A program made the position numbers and the translations under genes. This document shows, piece after piece, positions 1 through 8,453 of a DNA stretch of 15,000 bases. The stretch is from positions 1 to 15,000 of the forward strand of contig JAWQFJ010001813.1 of the NCBI GenBank assembly GCA_034096865.1, read 5' to 3'. Each line of letters begins with the position of its first letter. Position 1 is the first letter of the stretch. The stretch is from Theodoxus fluviatilis. Its lineage: Eukaryota; Mollusca; Gastropoda; Cycloneritida; Neritidae. The notes beneath the pieces were generated by a model. It saw only the letters and a list, made by a program, of their open reading frames with translations. It was not told the origin of the DNA and made no database searches.

Positions 1-590
1 CTATCAGCCCATGGCACAGCAGGTCCGGAGTTCGATGTGTGGCGCAGCGTGGCAGTGCCAAGAAGGATGGTTTACGTGAAGCATTCAGCACCATTGGACA
101 TGGATACCTGTGAAGGCAGTCATAAGTTTACCTGTTCAGCGATGAGTATGACACATTCCAGAGTACAACATACGGCTGCTGCCGTCGTCATGGAGCTCTC
201 GGGGCCCGCTCCTGTAACTCGACCTCGGCAGGCCGCGAGCAGCGCAAAGCGCCACCGGCGAGTGTCTTCTTATTGATGGTGGCTGCCTATGTACGGCGCC
301 AGCTGGACTGCTACACTCACAGCAAAGCAGCTTCAGCAGTCTTCTGCGGATGTCCTGTCACCTTCCGAACGGTGTTGCGCCCTGCCCCCAGGCAATGTAG
401 GAAGCGGAGAGCAAAGTGCTCCACGAAATCCCTACAGCCAACCTCGGCTGGGAAATATTTTGCAGTCCCACCGGCCCTCCCTGCACGACAACCGAATGTC
501 CACGTACCTGGTCAACGTCCTTCCGTGGGCCCAGGACATGTTGCCTCCCATGGCACTGTAATAAGTCAAGTTCAGGTTAAGTCAACATGA
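1..590 (+). other. GC-richer segment with open frame, unrecognised
   Basis: This stretch is richer in G+C and CpG than most unique sequence in the window. One plus-strand frame is open from about 37 to 276 (TGA). The same frame is open again from 277 to 561, where it ends in two adjacent stops (TAA TAA). The second part ends with the residues NVLPWAQDMLPPMAL. I recognise no domain, signal peptide or membrane segment. A possible splice acceptor (GCTTCAG) lies near 330, so the second part could be a terminal exon, but there is no AATAAA close downstream. It could equally be chance open frame in GC-rich DNA. The 591-825 stretch that follows is AT-richer and holds only short T runs. Confidence 0.2.
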
Positions 591-825
591 GTAGTTGAAA
601 CTTAACCATCCAGCTTGTGTATAGGACGGCCTGCATGCTTGACAGATGATGTCAATCATAAATCGAGCAAAAATAACGCCATTGCGATGGTTCTTCCCTC
701 GAGTCTGATATCGTAATGAGATCTGTTTAACCTTGAAAAATACAGACTGAAAATGTTATGGTGTTTTCAGTTTGTTCTGGTATTTTTTTTCGCAATCACG
801 TGTCAAAAAATATCATTGAGAGTTT

Positions 826-893
826 TGGTTGTTGTTGTTGTTGTTGTTTGTTTTGTGTTTGTGTTTTGTGTTGTTTTTTTTTTGGGGGGGGGT
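826..893 (+). repeat. GTT microsatellite and T/G homopolymer runs
   Basis: A short (GTT)n run of about seven units is followed by imperfect TTTTGTGTT-type sequence. A run of T then passes directly into a run of G near 877-892. It is simple-sequence DNA with no coding content. Such T-to-G junctions are prone to sequencing and assembly error. Confidence 0.85.
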
Positions 894-954
894 GTTGTTG
901 AGGGATTGGAGATAGGAAAATGCAGAAATTGGTAGAGGATGGGAAGATGCAAGG

Positions 955-1005
955 TGGGGGTTGGAAGGGGTGGAAGGGGTGGAAAGGGTGGAAGGGGTGG
1001 AAGGG
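955..1005 (+). repeat. 9-bp G-rich minisatellite (GGGGTGGAA), G-quadruplex candidate
   Basis: About five imperfect tandem copies of GGGGTGGAA are present. Four or more G runs (967-970, 976-979, 986-988, 994-997, 1003-1005) are separated by 5-6-base loops, which meets the usual G3+ quadruplex pattern on the plus strand. Translation gives repeated WKG, which I treat as incidental. Confidence 0.8.
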
Positions 1006-1120
1006 AATAGGAGGAGGAGGGTGTGTGTGTATGGGTGGAGTAGTCGACTTGAGGGCGACGATCATTAGTTTCAACATCACCATGACTGCAGTTGACGCTT
1101 TCGATGTATTTGTGCAGAAC

Positions 1121-1534
1121 GACGTACTGCGACAGCACACGACGTACTGCGACAGCACACGACGTGCTGCGACAGCACACGACGTGCTGCGACAGCACAC
1201 GACAGCACACGACGTACTGCGACAGCACACGACGTACTGCGACAGCACACGACGTACTGCGACAGCACACGACGTACTGCGACAGCACACGACGTACTGC
1301 GACAGCACACGACGTACTGCGACAGCACACGACGTACTGCGACAGCACACGACGTACTGCGACAGCACACGACGTACTGCGACAGCACACGACGTGCTGC
1401 GACAGCACACGACGTACTGCGACAGCACACGACGTACTGCGACAGCACACGACGTGCTGCGACAGCACACGACGTACTGCGACAGCACACGACGTACTGC
1501 GACAGCACACGACGTACTGCGACAGCACACGACG
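1121..1534 (+). repeat. 20-bp minisatellite, 20 full units plus one half unit
   Basis: The unit is GACGTACTGCGACAGCACAC. Four full units run from 1121 to 1200, then a lone 10-base half unit (GACAGCACAC) at 1201-1210, then sixteen full units from 1211 to 1530. A partial GACG follows. Copies are nearly identical. The recurrent variant is A to G at unit position 6, in the units starting at 1161, 1181, 1391 and 1451. Each unit contributes three CpG dinucleotides when tandem. The unit has no stop codon in any frame on either strand, and 20 is not a multiple of 3, so long ORFs with a 20-residue period arise on both strands. These are artefacts of the repeat. Confidence 0.97.
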
Positions 1535-1584
1535 CACGTCACAAGGGGAAACAGTGAATGCTGTCTCGATCGATGGGCGTTGGC

Positions 1585-1629
1585 TTCTTTTCCCGCCAAA
1601 TCACTGGATTCTTTTCCCGCCAAATCACT
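1585..1629 (+). repeat. Tandem 21-bp duplication (24-bp period) carrying E2F-like palindromes
   Basis: The same 21 bases occur at 1585-1605 and 1609-1629, separated by GGA. Each copy contains TTTCCCGCCAAA, which matches the E2F/DP consensus (TTTSSCGC) on the plus strand and a close variant (TTTGGCGG) on the minus strand. E2F/DP dimers control S-phase genes in animals. No promoter or gene is evident next to it, so the regulatory reading is only a possibility. Confidence 0.6.
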
Positions 1630-1743
1630 CCGGAAAACTCCCGATGAAAATGAAAGTGTTCGTGCTTCTCAAGGTCAGAAAAGGTCCGCAAGGAAACCAG
1701 CCTTTGTCCAATTGCTTTCAAAGGAAGGAAATGACACAGAAGC

Positions 1744-2169
1744 ATGTAAAGGTAAAGGTAAAGGTTTTATTTTATATAGCAACTTTCCACCATTGATCGG
1801 TGCTCAAACCGCTTTACACTTTACCCCCTGATCACTGGGCATATTGATCAATCCTCGCTGGTACCTCACAACAAACATAGTGACAGACATTTAAGACGCA
1901 CAAAGTCAGGTACCAGCACCAACTCCGCTCCCTGGGGAGTATTCCAACCCGATGCTGGCGCTTGGCCGCATACAAGGGTTAATCGCACTACATTTTGTCA
2001 ACACTGCCCTCACAGGTACCCGGTTTTACTCCTGGGTGGGGAGAAGCAATGCGAGTTAAGCATCTTGCTCAAGGATGCAACTCTGGAAACCGCGCAGCTT
2101 CGGACGCCGTACCCACTGGCCGCAAGCGACTGTAGGTCCAGCGCGCAAACCACTCGGCCACAGAGCCCC
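1744..2169 (-). mobile_element. tRNA-derived SINE, minus strand, V-domain-like centre
   Basis: Read on the minus strand, the element starts near 2169 with GGGGCTCTG and then a near-perfect RNA polymerase III A box (TGGCCGAGTGG, complement of 2150-2160). A degenerate B box (GGTACGGCGTCC) lies at roughly tRNA-like spacing. The Leu/Ser-type start suggests a class II tRNA ancestor. Next is a segment around 1998-2076 containing CCTTGAGCAAGATGCTTAAC, which resembles the central domain shared by many aquatic-animal SINEs (V-SINE type; identified from memory). The 3' end has a GCTATATAAAA motif near 1770-1782 and a short TTTACC repeat tail at about 1744-1764. A 5-base CATGT at 1743-1747 and 2169-2173 may be a target-site duplication, but this is weak. 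A perfect 10-base inverted repeat lies inside (1857-1866 and 1908-1917). Confidence 0.8.
2150..2160 (-). promoter_or_regulatory. Pol III A box of the SINE
   Basis: The complement reads TGGCCGAGTGG, matching the tRNA A-box consensus TRGCNNAGNGG closely. It sits about 10 bases inside the inferred 5' end of the SINE, the position expected for an internal type 2 Pol III promoter. The partner B box at about 2103-2114 is degenerate, so this copy is probably a weak or dead template. Confidence 0.65.
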
Positions 2170-2170
2170 A

Positions 2171-2884
2171 TGTTTATCCATTTAAATGTTCCACTGGAGC
2201 CTTTATTGACGTGTAGGTGCCGCGCCATTAAGGTGCTCCTCGTTTGTTTCTGTAGTTGCTGACACACAAGAGGACTCTGTGTCCAGTGATCACCTCCCAC
2301 CAACTTGTCTGAAATACCACGTTGGTTTCCAGGGGAGTGCCATTTGGGGGAAGAATGGCATATCGTTCTTAGCTGCGAGTACACTGTCAAAACTGACCTC
2401 CCTGCATTGGAACAGAGCAACTAACCATGGCTACATGGCGTGCTGGAACAAGAGCGATCCTGTTCGCCATGTAGACTCCCAGTTCCGTCTGCGTTGAGTG
2501 GTTTGCTGGAGCCGAGCCAAGATCTTCCATCCTTGATCGTCACTGACAAACGCTAGCGGCAATCTCATTACCTTGGAGGTAATTAACACCCAGGAAAAGA
2601 CTCGGTCTTATCCCTGACCTACTGATGACCTCATCAGACTCAAAAGCTTGCCAGGATTGCAGTGCATCGTGGAAGGTGATACGAGCTGTGGACTGGAGAG
2701 AGCTTGGGGAAGCAGACAGCATAGATCTACGAAAGGAATACCAAAGGACGAGAACATGGTGTAAGCAGCGTGTTCTTGTGCAGTTTAGATAAAGGGGAGA
2801 TAAATGAGGGAAATAGGAATTATCTGTACTTGATTGAATAGGAGAGGGAGGATAGGACGGCAGAGAAACAGCGAAAGAAATCGA
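2171..2884. other. Unique sequence, no gene recognised; one 10-bp hairpin
   Basis: Only short unrecognised frames are present. A perfect 10-base inverted repeat, CTACATGGCG at 2431-2440 and CGCCATGTAG at 2465-2474, encloses a 24-base loop. I see no tRNA, splice structure or known element. Confidence 0.6.
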
Positions 2885-3029
2885 GACAGACAGACAGCCA
2901 GACAGCCAGCCAGCCAGACAGACAGACAGCCAGACACCCAGCCAGACACACACAGACACACACACACAGACACACACACACACACAGACACACACACACA
3001 GACAGACACACACAGACACACACACACAC

Positions 3030-3108
<79 letters not shown>

Positions 3109-3160
3109 GTCAGACAGTCAGACAGACAGACACACAGACAGACACACAGACAGACACACA
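2885..3160 (+). repeat. Compound CAGA/CCAGA/CA microsatellite
   Basis: The left part mixes GACAGCCA and CAGACA units (2885-2945). A CA-rich section with interspersed GA follows (2946-3030), then a nearly pure (CAGA)n block of about 75 bases (3033-3107), then mixed CAGA/CACA. Reading frames through it (Gln/Thr/Asp/Arg on plus, Cys/Val/Leu/Ser on minus) are repeat artefacts. Confidence 0.96.
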
Positions 3161-3187
3161 AAGAAAAAGCTCAAGAAAGAGAGGAGG

Positions 3188-3267
<80 letters not shown>
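3188..3267 (+). repeat. (TG)n microsatellite
   Basis: About 40 TG dinucleotides with one TTTG interruption near 3200. It is complementary to the CA-rich block at 2946-3030. Long alternating purine-pyrimidine TG tracts can adopt Z-DNA. Confidence 0.96.
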
Positions 3268-3269
<2 letters not shown>

Positions 3270-3449
3270 AAAGGACATGCTTACGGCTGCTACTCGAGAG
3301 GTAAAAGAGATCGGTGGCCAAAGGATGTGAGAGAGGAGAAAAGTTTCGGGGAGCGTGTGTGACGATACACTCTACTTCAGTGATTTCTCATGGTCGGAAT
3401 GGTATTGACTGGTTCCGCACACAGATCAATGGAGGGTGTTGGAAGTGGA

Positions 3450-3480
3450 GGGAGGGGGAACGAGGGGGAAATGAGGGGGG
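3450..3480 (+). other. G-quadruplex candidate
   Basis: Four G runs (3, 5, 5 and 6 bases at 3450-3452, 3454-3458, 3464-3468 and 3475-3480) are separated by loops of 1, 5 and 6 bases. This satisfies the canonical G3+N1-7 pattern. Confidence 0.6.
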
Positions 3481-3816
3481 AGAGAAGAGGAGGAGGGAGG
3501 CGTAACTGAGCGGCGAAAGGTTGAGGTTGGGACTGGAAAAGGACAAGGGATGCCTGTGTAGTGGAGCCTGTTCGACTGCTGGTGAGAAGTGTTGAGAAGC
3601 GGCGATTGAGCAAGTTCGATAGCTGCTGTCGATGGGGGGCACAGATACTCTCGTCACACGGGAAACGCTGATTTCTGGCTTCGATCCGCACGAGGTAGTT
3701 TCCTGAACTTGGTGTGCTCTGCGTGGAGAGTAGGAAAACAGAGTGGACCTCAAGCTCTCCTGGGTCTAGCTGTTCCGCTCCGTGTCCATCGCATCGGCCT
3801 CGCTGAATGACCTCGG

Positions 3817-3824
3817 TGACGTCA
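3817..3824 (+). promoter_or_regulatory. Perfect CRE palindrome TGACGTCA
   Basis: The full 8-base cAMP response element, which binds CREB/ATF bZIP factors in animals, occurs in a CpG-containing stretch just before a donor-like CAG|GTAATT (3843-3851). It could mark a promoter or 5' exon, but no transcript start or coding frame supports this. A full palindrome has a modest chance of occurring at random in 15 kb. Confidence 0.3.
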
Positions 3825-4054
3825 GCACCGAGCCGTAACCTGCAGGTAATTGCGGGTTCCGTGTCACATGGGTTCAGTCACCCAAAACGAACCTGTCTCC
3901 GCAGGCACTGAGTTCAGCAGCCGTCTGTCAGCGTCCGTGCCTCGCTAGAGCTCATGTGTGAGTGTACCTTTCCCCATGTTGCCCGCGACCTCATTGACAG
4001 TTGTGGAATCATAACTCTTCTTTTGAATCAAAGTATAAAAATAACTGTTAACTG

Positions 4055-4093
4055 AGCCTAACACCATTGCTTTCTCTACTATTTTTATTGCAG
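4055..4093 (+). other. Candidate splice acceptor with branch point
   Basis: CCTAAC (4057-4062) fits the branch-point consensus. About 30 bases of pyrimidine-rich sequence follow and end in TTGCAG at 4088-4093. Paired with the donor after 3845 it would define an intron of 248 bases. The sequence after 4093 stays open for about 30 codons in one frame, but I recognise no protein in it. Confidence 0.25.
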
Positions 4094-4826
4094 CCTTCTA
4101 GAAAATACTTGCATTCTAATTTAACTGTGATTCATCGTCAGATTGCAGTGCTTAGAATGACATGCGACTTATGCTTCATACTTTGAAAAACGTGAGATAG
4201 AGCAGTGAAAGGAAGGACATATAAATCGCCATTAAGTAGCCATGTGAAAGTTGCACTAAGATGCCCACTTTCAGAAGGTTGGGTCCCGGCATGATGGATT
4301 GTACTTGCAGAATGCCGATCCTTGATCAGAAGTAGATTTAATGTCTTTTCTTTTGAAAGCATTTTTACAATGGGGTAAATCAGAGTAAACCAGGAGAAAA
4401 TTGTTAAAGAGGATGTTTAAGTCTTGACATAAATGGCTTTTGCCGAAAACTTCGATTTATGATCAAGTTTTAAATTGTCCATGTAATCAAATTGATACTA
4501 GCGCTCTCCGTTAAAAGAGATTTGTATGAGAACGTCTTGACAGGGACAAAAATATCTCTTCAAAAAAGTTTGAGAATTGCTTTCAGAGCGAAATCGAGGC
4601 TTGATGCATTCATTCTTCTTTTTCTCTTTAAGATCATTTGGTCTTTAGCAAAGTAGGGATGGAAGTGATTCAGAGACAATTTTTACATGACAATTTTCGG
4701 AGTAAATCATTTGCAGAAAAGACCGCAATAACTGGGGCGTCGGTTTGGCGTGATTACTAGCGCAATTTGCATCGTCTCCTATGGACTGCCTTCACACGAG
4801 ATGACTTTCTTCTTCTTCTCCGTTCT

Positions 4827-4873
4827 TCCCCCTCCCCCCCCCCTCTCCCCACCCACCCACTCCCCTTCCCCCT
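4827..4873 (+). repeat. C-rich pyrimidine tract
   Basis: Runs of 5 to 10 C separated by T or A (including CCCACCCACCC) give G-quadruplex potential on the minus strand and i-motif potential on the plus strand. No gene is associated. The following stretch to 5474 has only short unrecognised frames. Confidence 0.8.
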
Positions 4874-5474
4874 GCTGCTTTGTCTCTTTTCGTGTTCCGT
4901 TTCCTCTGCAATATTGATACAAAGCAAAATCATGTGGCGGTTAAGCCTAGCGTTGTTGACGTCTAAAAACCGGACCCATTGAAGCCACCAGAGCCTGGAC
5001 AATCATTCTGATCGAGTCCCCCAGACCGTTGGAATCAGAATCTCTCTTAGTGTCTGCGATGGTGATCCACGTCGACGTACCGGGTCGAATGGCGCTCACA
5101 GAGAGGCAGCCACAGAGCGAGTCAAAAAGCTGACAGCTCAACAATTGCCCTGAAAATTTTTCGACATCTGGACATCTCCAAGGCAACTGCGTGGGAAGTA
5201 ATTAGCGGTGTAACCATATTTTGTTGTCCTTAAATGGATTTTAGGTGGGTGAGTGTTAAAAATCTTGTTTGCCACTAGAAAGTGGCCATGTCCTCTACAG
5301 TCTGGAAAGTTTGTTTACCACGAACCCAGGTAGAAGAAATATCGCAGGCACGGAAATGTCGCCCACGAATTTCTCGAAACCAGAAACAAGAACCAGAGTG
5401 TGAGAGGCTACTGTTTCTCAGAGGAATAACATTGGTGTTTCATTTGTTGTTAACGAAGCTTTTCCTCCAGAGCT
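4874..5474. other. Unique sequence, nothing recognised
   Basis: Only short open frames on both strands, with no recognisable motif, RNA gene or repeat. Confidence 0.6.
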
Positions 5475-5527
5475 AGAGAGAGAGAAAGAGAGAGAGAGAG
5501 AGAAAAAGAGAGAGAGAGAGAGAGAGC

Positions 5528-5604
<77 letters not shown>
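5475..5604 (+). repeat. (GA)n microsatellite
   Basis: About 130 bases of GA with interruptions by GAAA near 5486, GAAAAA near 5502 and GAGCTA near 5525. The last roughly 70 bases are essentially pure. The minus-strand Ser-Leu frames are artefacts. Confidence 0.97.
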
Positions 5605-5605
<1 letters not shown>

Positions 5606-6077
5606 ATGACCGACGATGGAGGCCATTTCGTAACAAGACAACATAATTTCCGGGACATATATGATCTATGATCACTGCCAACCAGCCCCATGGCGTTCCG
5701 AACGACTTCGAGTCCAGTTGTTGTCTACATGTGACCGTGTCTTGACAGCGGCGGATGTGTGGGATTGCCTGCTTGCCTAGGGATAATCTTCCATGTCCAC
5801 TCAGGAGAGAGGACTCTGAGGCCACAGCCACGAAACGTCACTTTCTCCATCAAGACCGTACAGCTCTGCATCAACAGACAGGCGTGGAAGGCGTGGACAC
5901 GCTCTGCCCATCTCCCAGTCAGGCGATCTCTGGTCCTCCCCAGTCGGTGGGAAAACTCAGATGTTTGCAGGGTTCTCTGACAAGCTGAACTCTATCGCAG
6001 TCGTGCCCTGCCCTAGTGTTTGCATTTCGGAGGGGGTGTCTGAAAAGGAGGTCAAGCGGCGGCGGCGAAGGAAGAGG
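5605..6077. other. Unique flank left of the triplet array
   Basis: Non-repetitive sequence with short frames. An ATG at 5961 opens the frame that runs through the triplet array. Just before the array that frame reads EKEVKRRRRRKR, from a CGG/CGA/AGG-rich stretch (6057-6077) which is probably a degenerate edge of the repeat itself. Confidence 0.5.
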
Positions 6078-6677
6078 AGCAGTAGCAGCAGGAGTAGTAG
6101 TAGCAGTAGCAGCAGGAGCAGTAGCAGCAGGAGTAGTAGCAGCAGGAGTAGTAGCAGCAGGGGCAGTAGCAGCAGTAGCAGCAGTAGCAGCAGGAGCAGT
6201 AGCAGCAGGAGCAGTAGCAGCAGTAGCAGTAGCAGCAGGAGCAGTAGCAGCAGGAGCAGTAGCAGCAGTAGCAGCAGTAGCAGCAGGAGCAGTAGCAGCA
6301 GGAGCAGTAGCAGCAGGAGCAGTAGCCGCAGGAGTAGTAGCAGCAGGAGTAGTAGCAGGGGCAGGAGCAGCACAAGGAGCAGTAGCAGGAGCAGCAGCAG
6401 CAGCAGGAGCAGCAGTAGTAGCAGCAGGAGCAGCAGTAGTAGCAGCAGTAGTAGCAGCAGGAGCAGCAGCAGCAGTAGCAGAAGCAGCAGTAGTAGCAGC
6501 AGGAGCAGCAGTATTAGCAGCAGTAGTAGCAGCAGGAGCAGCAGCAGCAGGAGCAGAAGCAGCAGCAGCAGCAGGAGCAGCAGTAGTAGCAGGAGCAGCA
6601 GTAGCAGCAGCAGCAGCAGCAGTAGCAGCAGGAGCAGCAGTACCAGCAGCAGCAGCAGCAGGAGCAGCAGTAGCAGC

Positions 6678-6941
6678 AAGAGCAGCAGTAGCAGCAGCAG
6701 CAGGATCAGCAGTAGCAGCAGTAGCAGCAGTAGCAGCAAGAGCAGCAGTAGTAGCAGTAGCAGCAAGAGCAGCAGTAGTAGCAAGAGCAGCAGTAGTAGC
6801 AGTAGCAGCAAGAGCAGCAGTAGCAGCAGCAGCAGGATCAGCAGTAGCAGCAGTAGCAGCAGTAGCAGCAAGAGCAGCAGTAGTAGCAGTAGCAGCAAGA
6901 GCAGCAGTAGCAGCAAGAGCAGCAGTAGTAGCAGTAGCAGC
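6678..6941 (+). repeat. 132-bp tandem duplication inside the triplet array
   Basis: Two copies (6678-6809 and 6810-6941) share the same series of AAG triplets and a single AGG-ATC pair (6702-6707 and 6834-6839, exactly 132 apart). I noticed only one base difference between the copies, so the duplication is recent relative to the divergence of the surrounding array. Confidence 0.85.
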
Positions 6942-6944
6942 AAG

Positions 6945-6975
<31 letters not shown>

Positions 6976-7978
6976 GCACAAGGAGCAGTAGCAGCAGGAG
7001 CAGCAGTAGTAGCAGGAGCAGCAGTAGCAGCAGCAGCAGCAAGAGCAGCAGTAGCAGCAGCAGCAGCAGGAGCAGCAGTAGCAGGAGCAGCAGCAGGAGC
7101 AGCAGTAGTAGCAGGAGCAGCAGCAGCAGCAGCAGCAGCAGGAGCAGCAGTAGCAGCAGGAGCAGCAGCAGCACAAGGAGCAGTAGCAGCAGGAGCAGCA
7201 GTAGTAGCAGGAGCATCAGTAGCAGCAGGAGCAGCAGTAGCAGCAGGATCAGTAGCAGCAGTAGCAGCAGCAGTAGCAGCAGGAGCAGCAGTAGCAGCAG
7301 GAGCAGCAGTAGCAGTAGCAGTAGCAGCAGGAGCAGCAGGAGCAGCAGTAGCAGCAGGAGCAGCAGTAGCAGTAGCAGGAGCAGCAGCAGCAGCAGCAGC
7401 AGCAGGAGCAGCAGTAGCAGCAGGAGCAGGAGCAGGAGCAGCAGCAGCACAAGGAGCAGTAGCAGCAGGAGCAGCAGGAGCAGCAGTAGCAGCAGTAGCA
7501 GCAGGAGCAGTAGCAGTAGCAGTAGCAGTAGCAGTAGCAGCAGCAGTAGCAGTAGCAGCAGGAGTAGCAATAGCAGCAGGAGCAGCAGTAGCAGCAGTAG
7601 CAGCAGGAGCAGCAGTAGCAGTAGCAGTAGCAGCAGGAGCAGCAGGAGCAGGAGCAGGAGCAGTAGCAGTAGCAGTAGCAGTAGCAGTAGCAGTAGCAGT
7701 AGCAGCAGCAGTAGCAGCAGCAGTAGCAGTAGCAGTAGCAGTAGCAGTAGCAGCAGCAGTAGCAGCAGCAGTAGCAGTAGCAGTAGCAGTATCAGCAGCA
7801 GTAGCAGTAGCAGTAGCAGTAGCAGTAGCAGTAGCCGTAGCAGCAGCAGCAGTAGCAGTAGCAGTAGCAGCAGCAGTAGCAGTAGCAGTAGTAGTAGCAG
7901 TAGCAGCAGCAGTAGCAGTAGCAGTAGCAGCAGCAGTAGCAGCAGCAGTAGCAGTAGCAGTAGCAGTAGCAGTAGCAG

Positions 7979-8018
<40 letters not shown>

Positions 8019-8165
8019 AGCAGTAGCAGTAGCAGCAGCAGCAGCAGTAGCAGTAGCAGTAGCAGTAGCAGCAGCAGTAGCAGTAGCAGCAGCAGTAGCA
8101 GTAGCAGTAGCAGTAGCAGCAGCAGTAGCAGCAGCAGTAGCAGTAGCAGTAGCAGCAGCAGTAGC

Positions 8166-8453
8166 AGGAGCAGCAGCAGCAGCAGTAGCAGTAGCAGTAG
8201 CAGCAGCAGTAGCAGCAGCAGCAGCAGTAGCAGTAGCAGTAGCAGCAGCAGTAGCAGGAGCAGCAGCAGCAGCAGTAGCAGTAGCAGTAGCAGCAGCAGT
8301 AGCAGCAGCAGTAGCAGCAGCAGTAGCAGTAGCAGTAGCAGCAGCAGTAGCAGGAGCAGCAGCAGCAGCAGTAGCAGTAGCAGTAGCAGTAGCAGCAGCA
8401 GTAGCAGCAGCAGTAGCAGTAGCAGTAGCAGTAGCAGCAGCAGTAGCAGGAGC
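8166..8453 (+). repeat. 90-96-bp higher-order repeat in the right zone
   Basis: AGG triplets at 8166, 8256, 8352 and 8448 each begin a similar pattern: several AGC, then AGC/AGT alternation, then an AGC run. Spacings are 90, 96 and 96 bases, all multiples of 3. This is the signature of unequal exchange or slippage of multi-triplet blocks. Confidence 0.7.

Larger units (their letters stand above)
3268..4826. other. Mostly unique sequence without a recognised gene
   Basis: The left part (to about 3990) is GC-richer with scattered CpG. It holds a G-quadruplex candidate (3450-3480) and a CRE (3817-3824). From about 4000 the sequence is AT-rich with many stops in all frames. Splice-like signals exist (donor CAG|GTAATT after 3845; acceptor ending at 4093 with a long pyrimidine tract), but no convincing coding exon accompanies them. 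Confidence 0.5.

Noticed and set aside
796..1831. Several 140-300-residue frames on both strands through the 20-bp array
   Set aside because: The 20-bp unit has no stop in any frame, so open frames with a 20-residue period are automatic.
2103..2169. A genuine tRNA gene
   Set aside because: The A box is good, but the B box is degenerate and the sequence runs on into a SINE body with no acceptor-stem pairing that I could find.
2010..2420. 136-residue minus-strand frame as a gene
   Set aside because: Most of it overlaps the SINE, including the Pol III A box and central domain; the remainder has no recognisable motif.
2540..3321. Cys/Leu/Ser and Gln/Thr/Asp/Arg frames
   Set aside because: They are translations of CAGA and CA/TG microsatellites.
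4034..4040. TATAAAA as a core promoter TATA box
   Set aside because: It lies inside AT-rich sequence directly before an acceptor-like site, with no start element or downstream coding frame.
5957..7570. Poly-leucine frame of 537 residues
   Set aside because: It is CTG/CTA reading of the triplet array; a continuous Leu run of this length has no plausible protein role.
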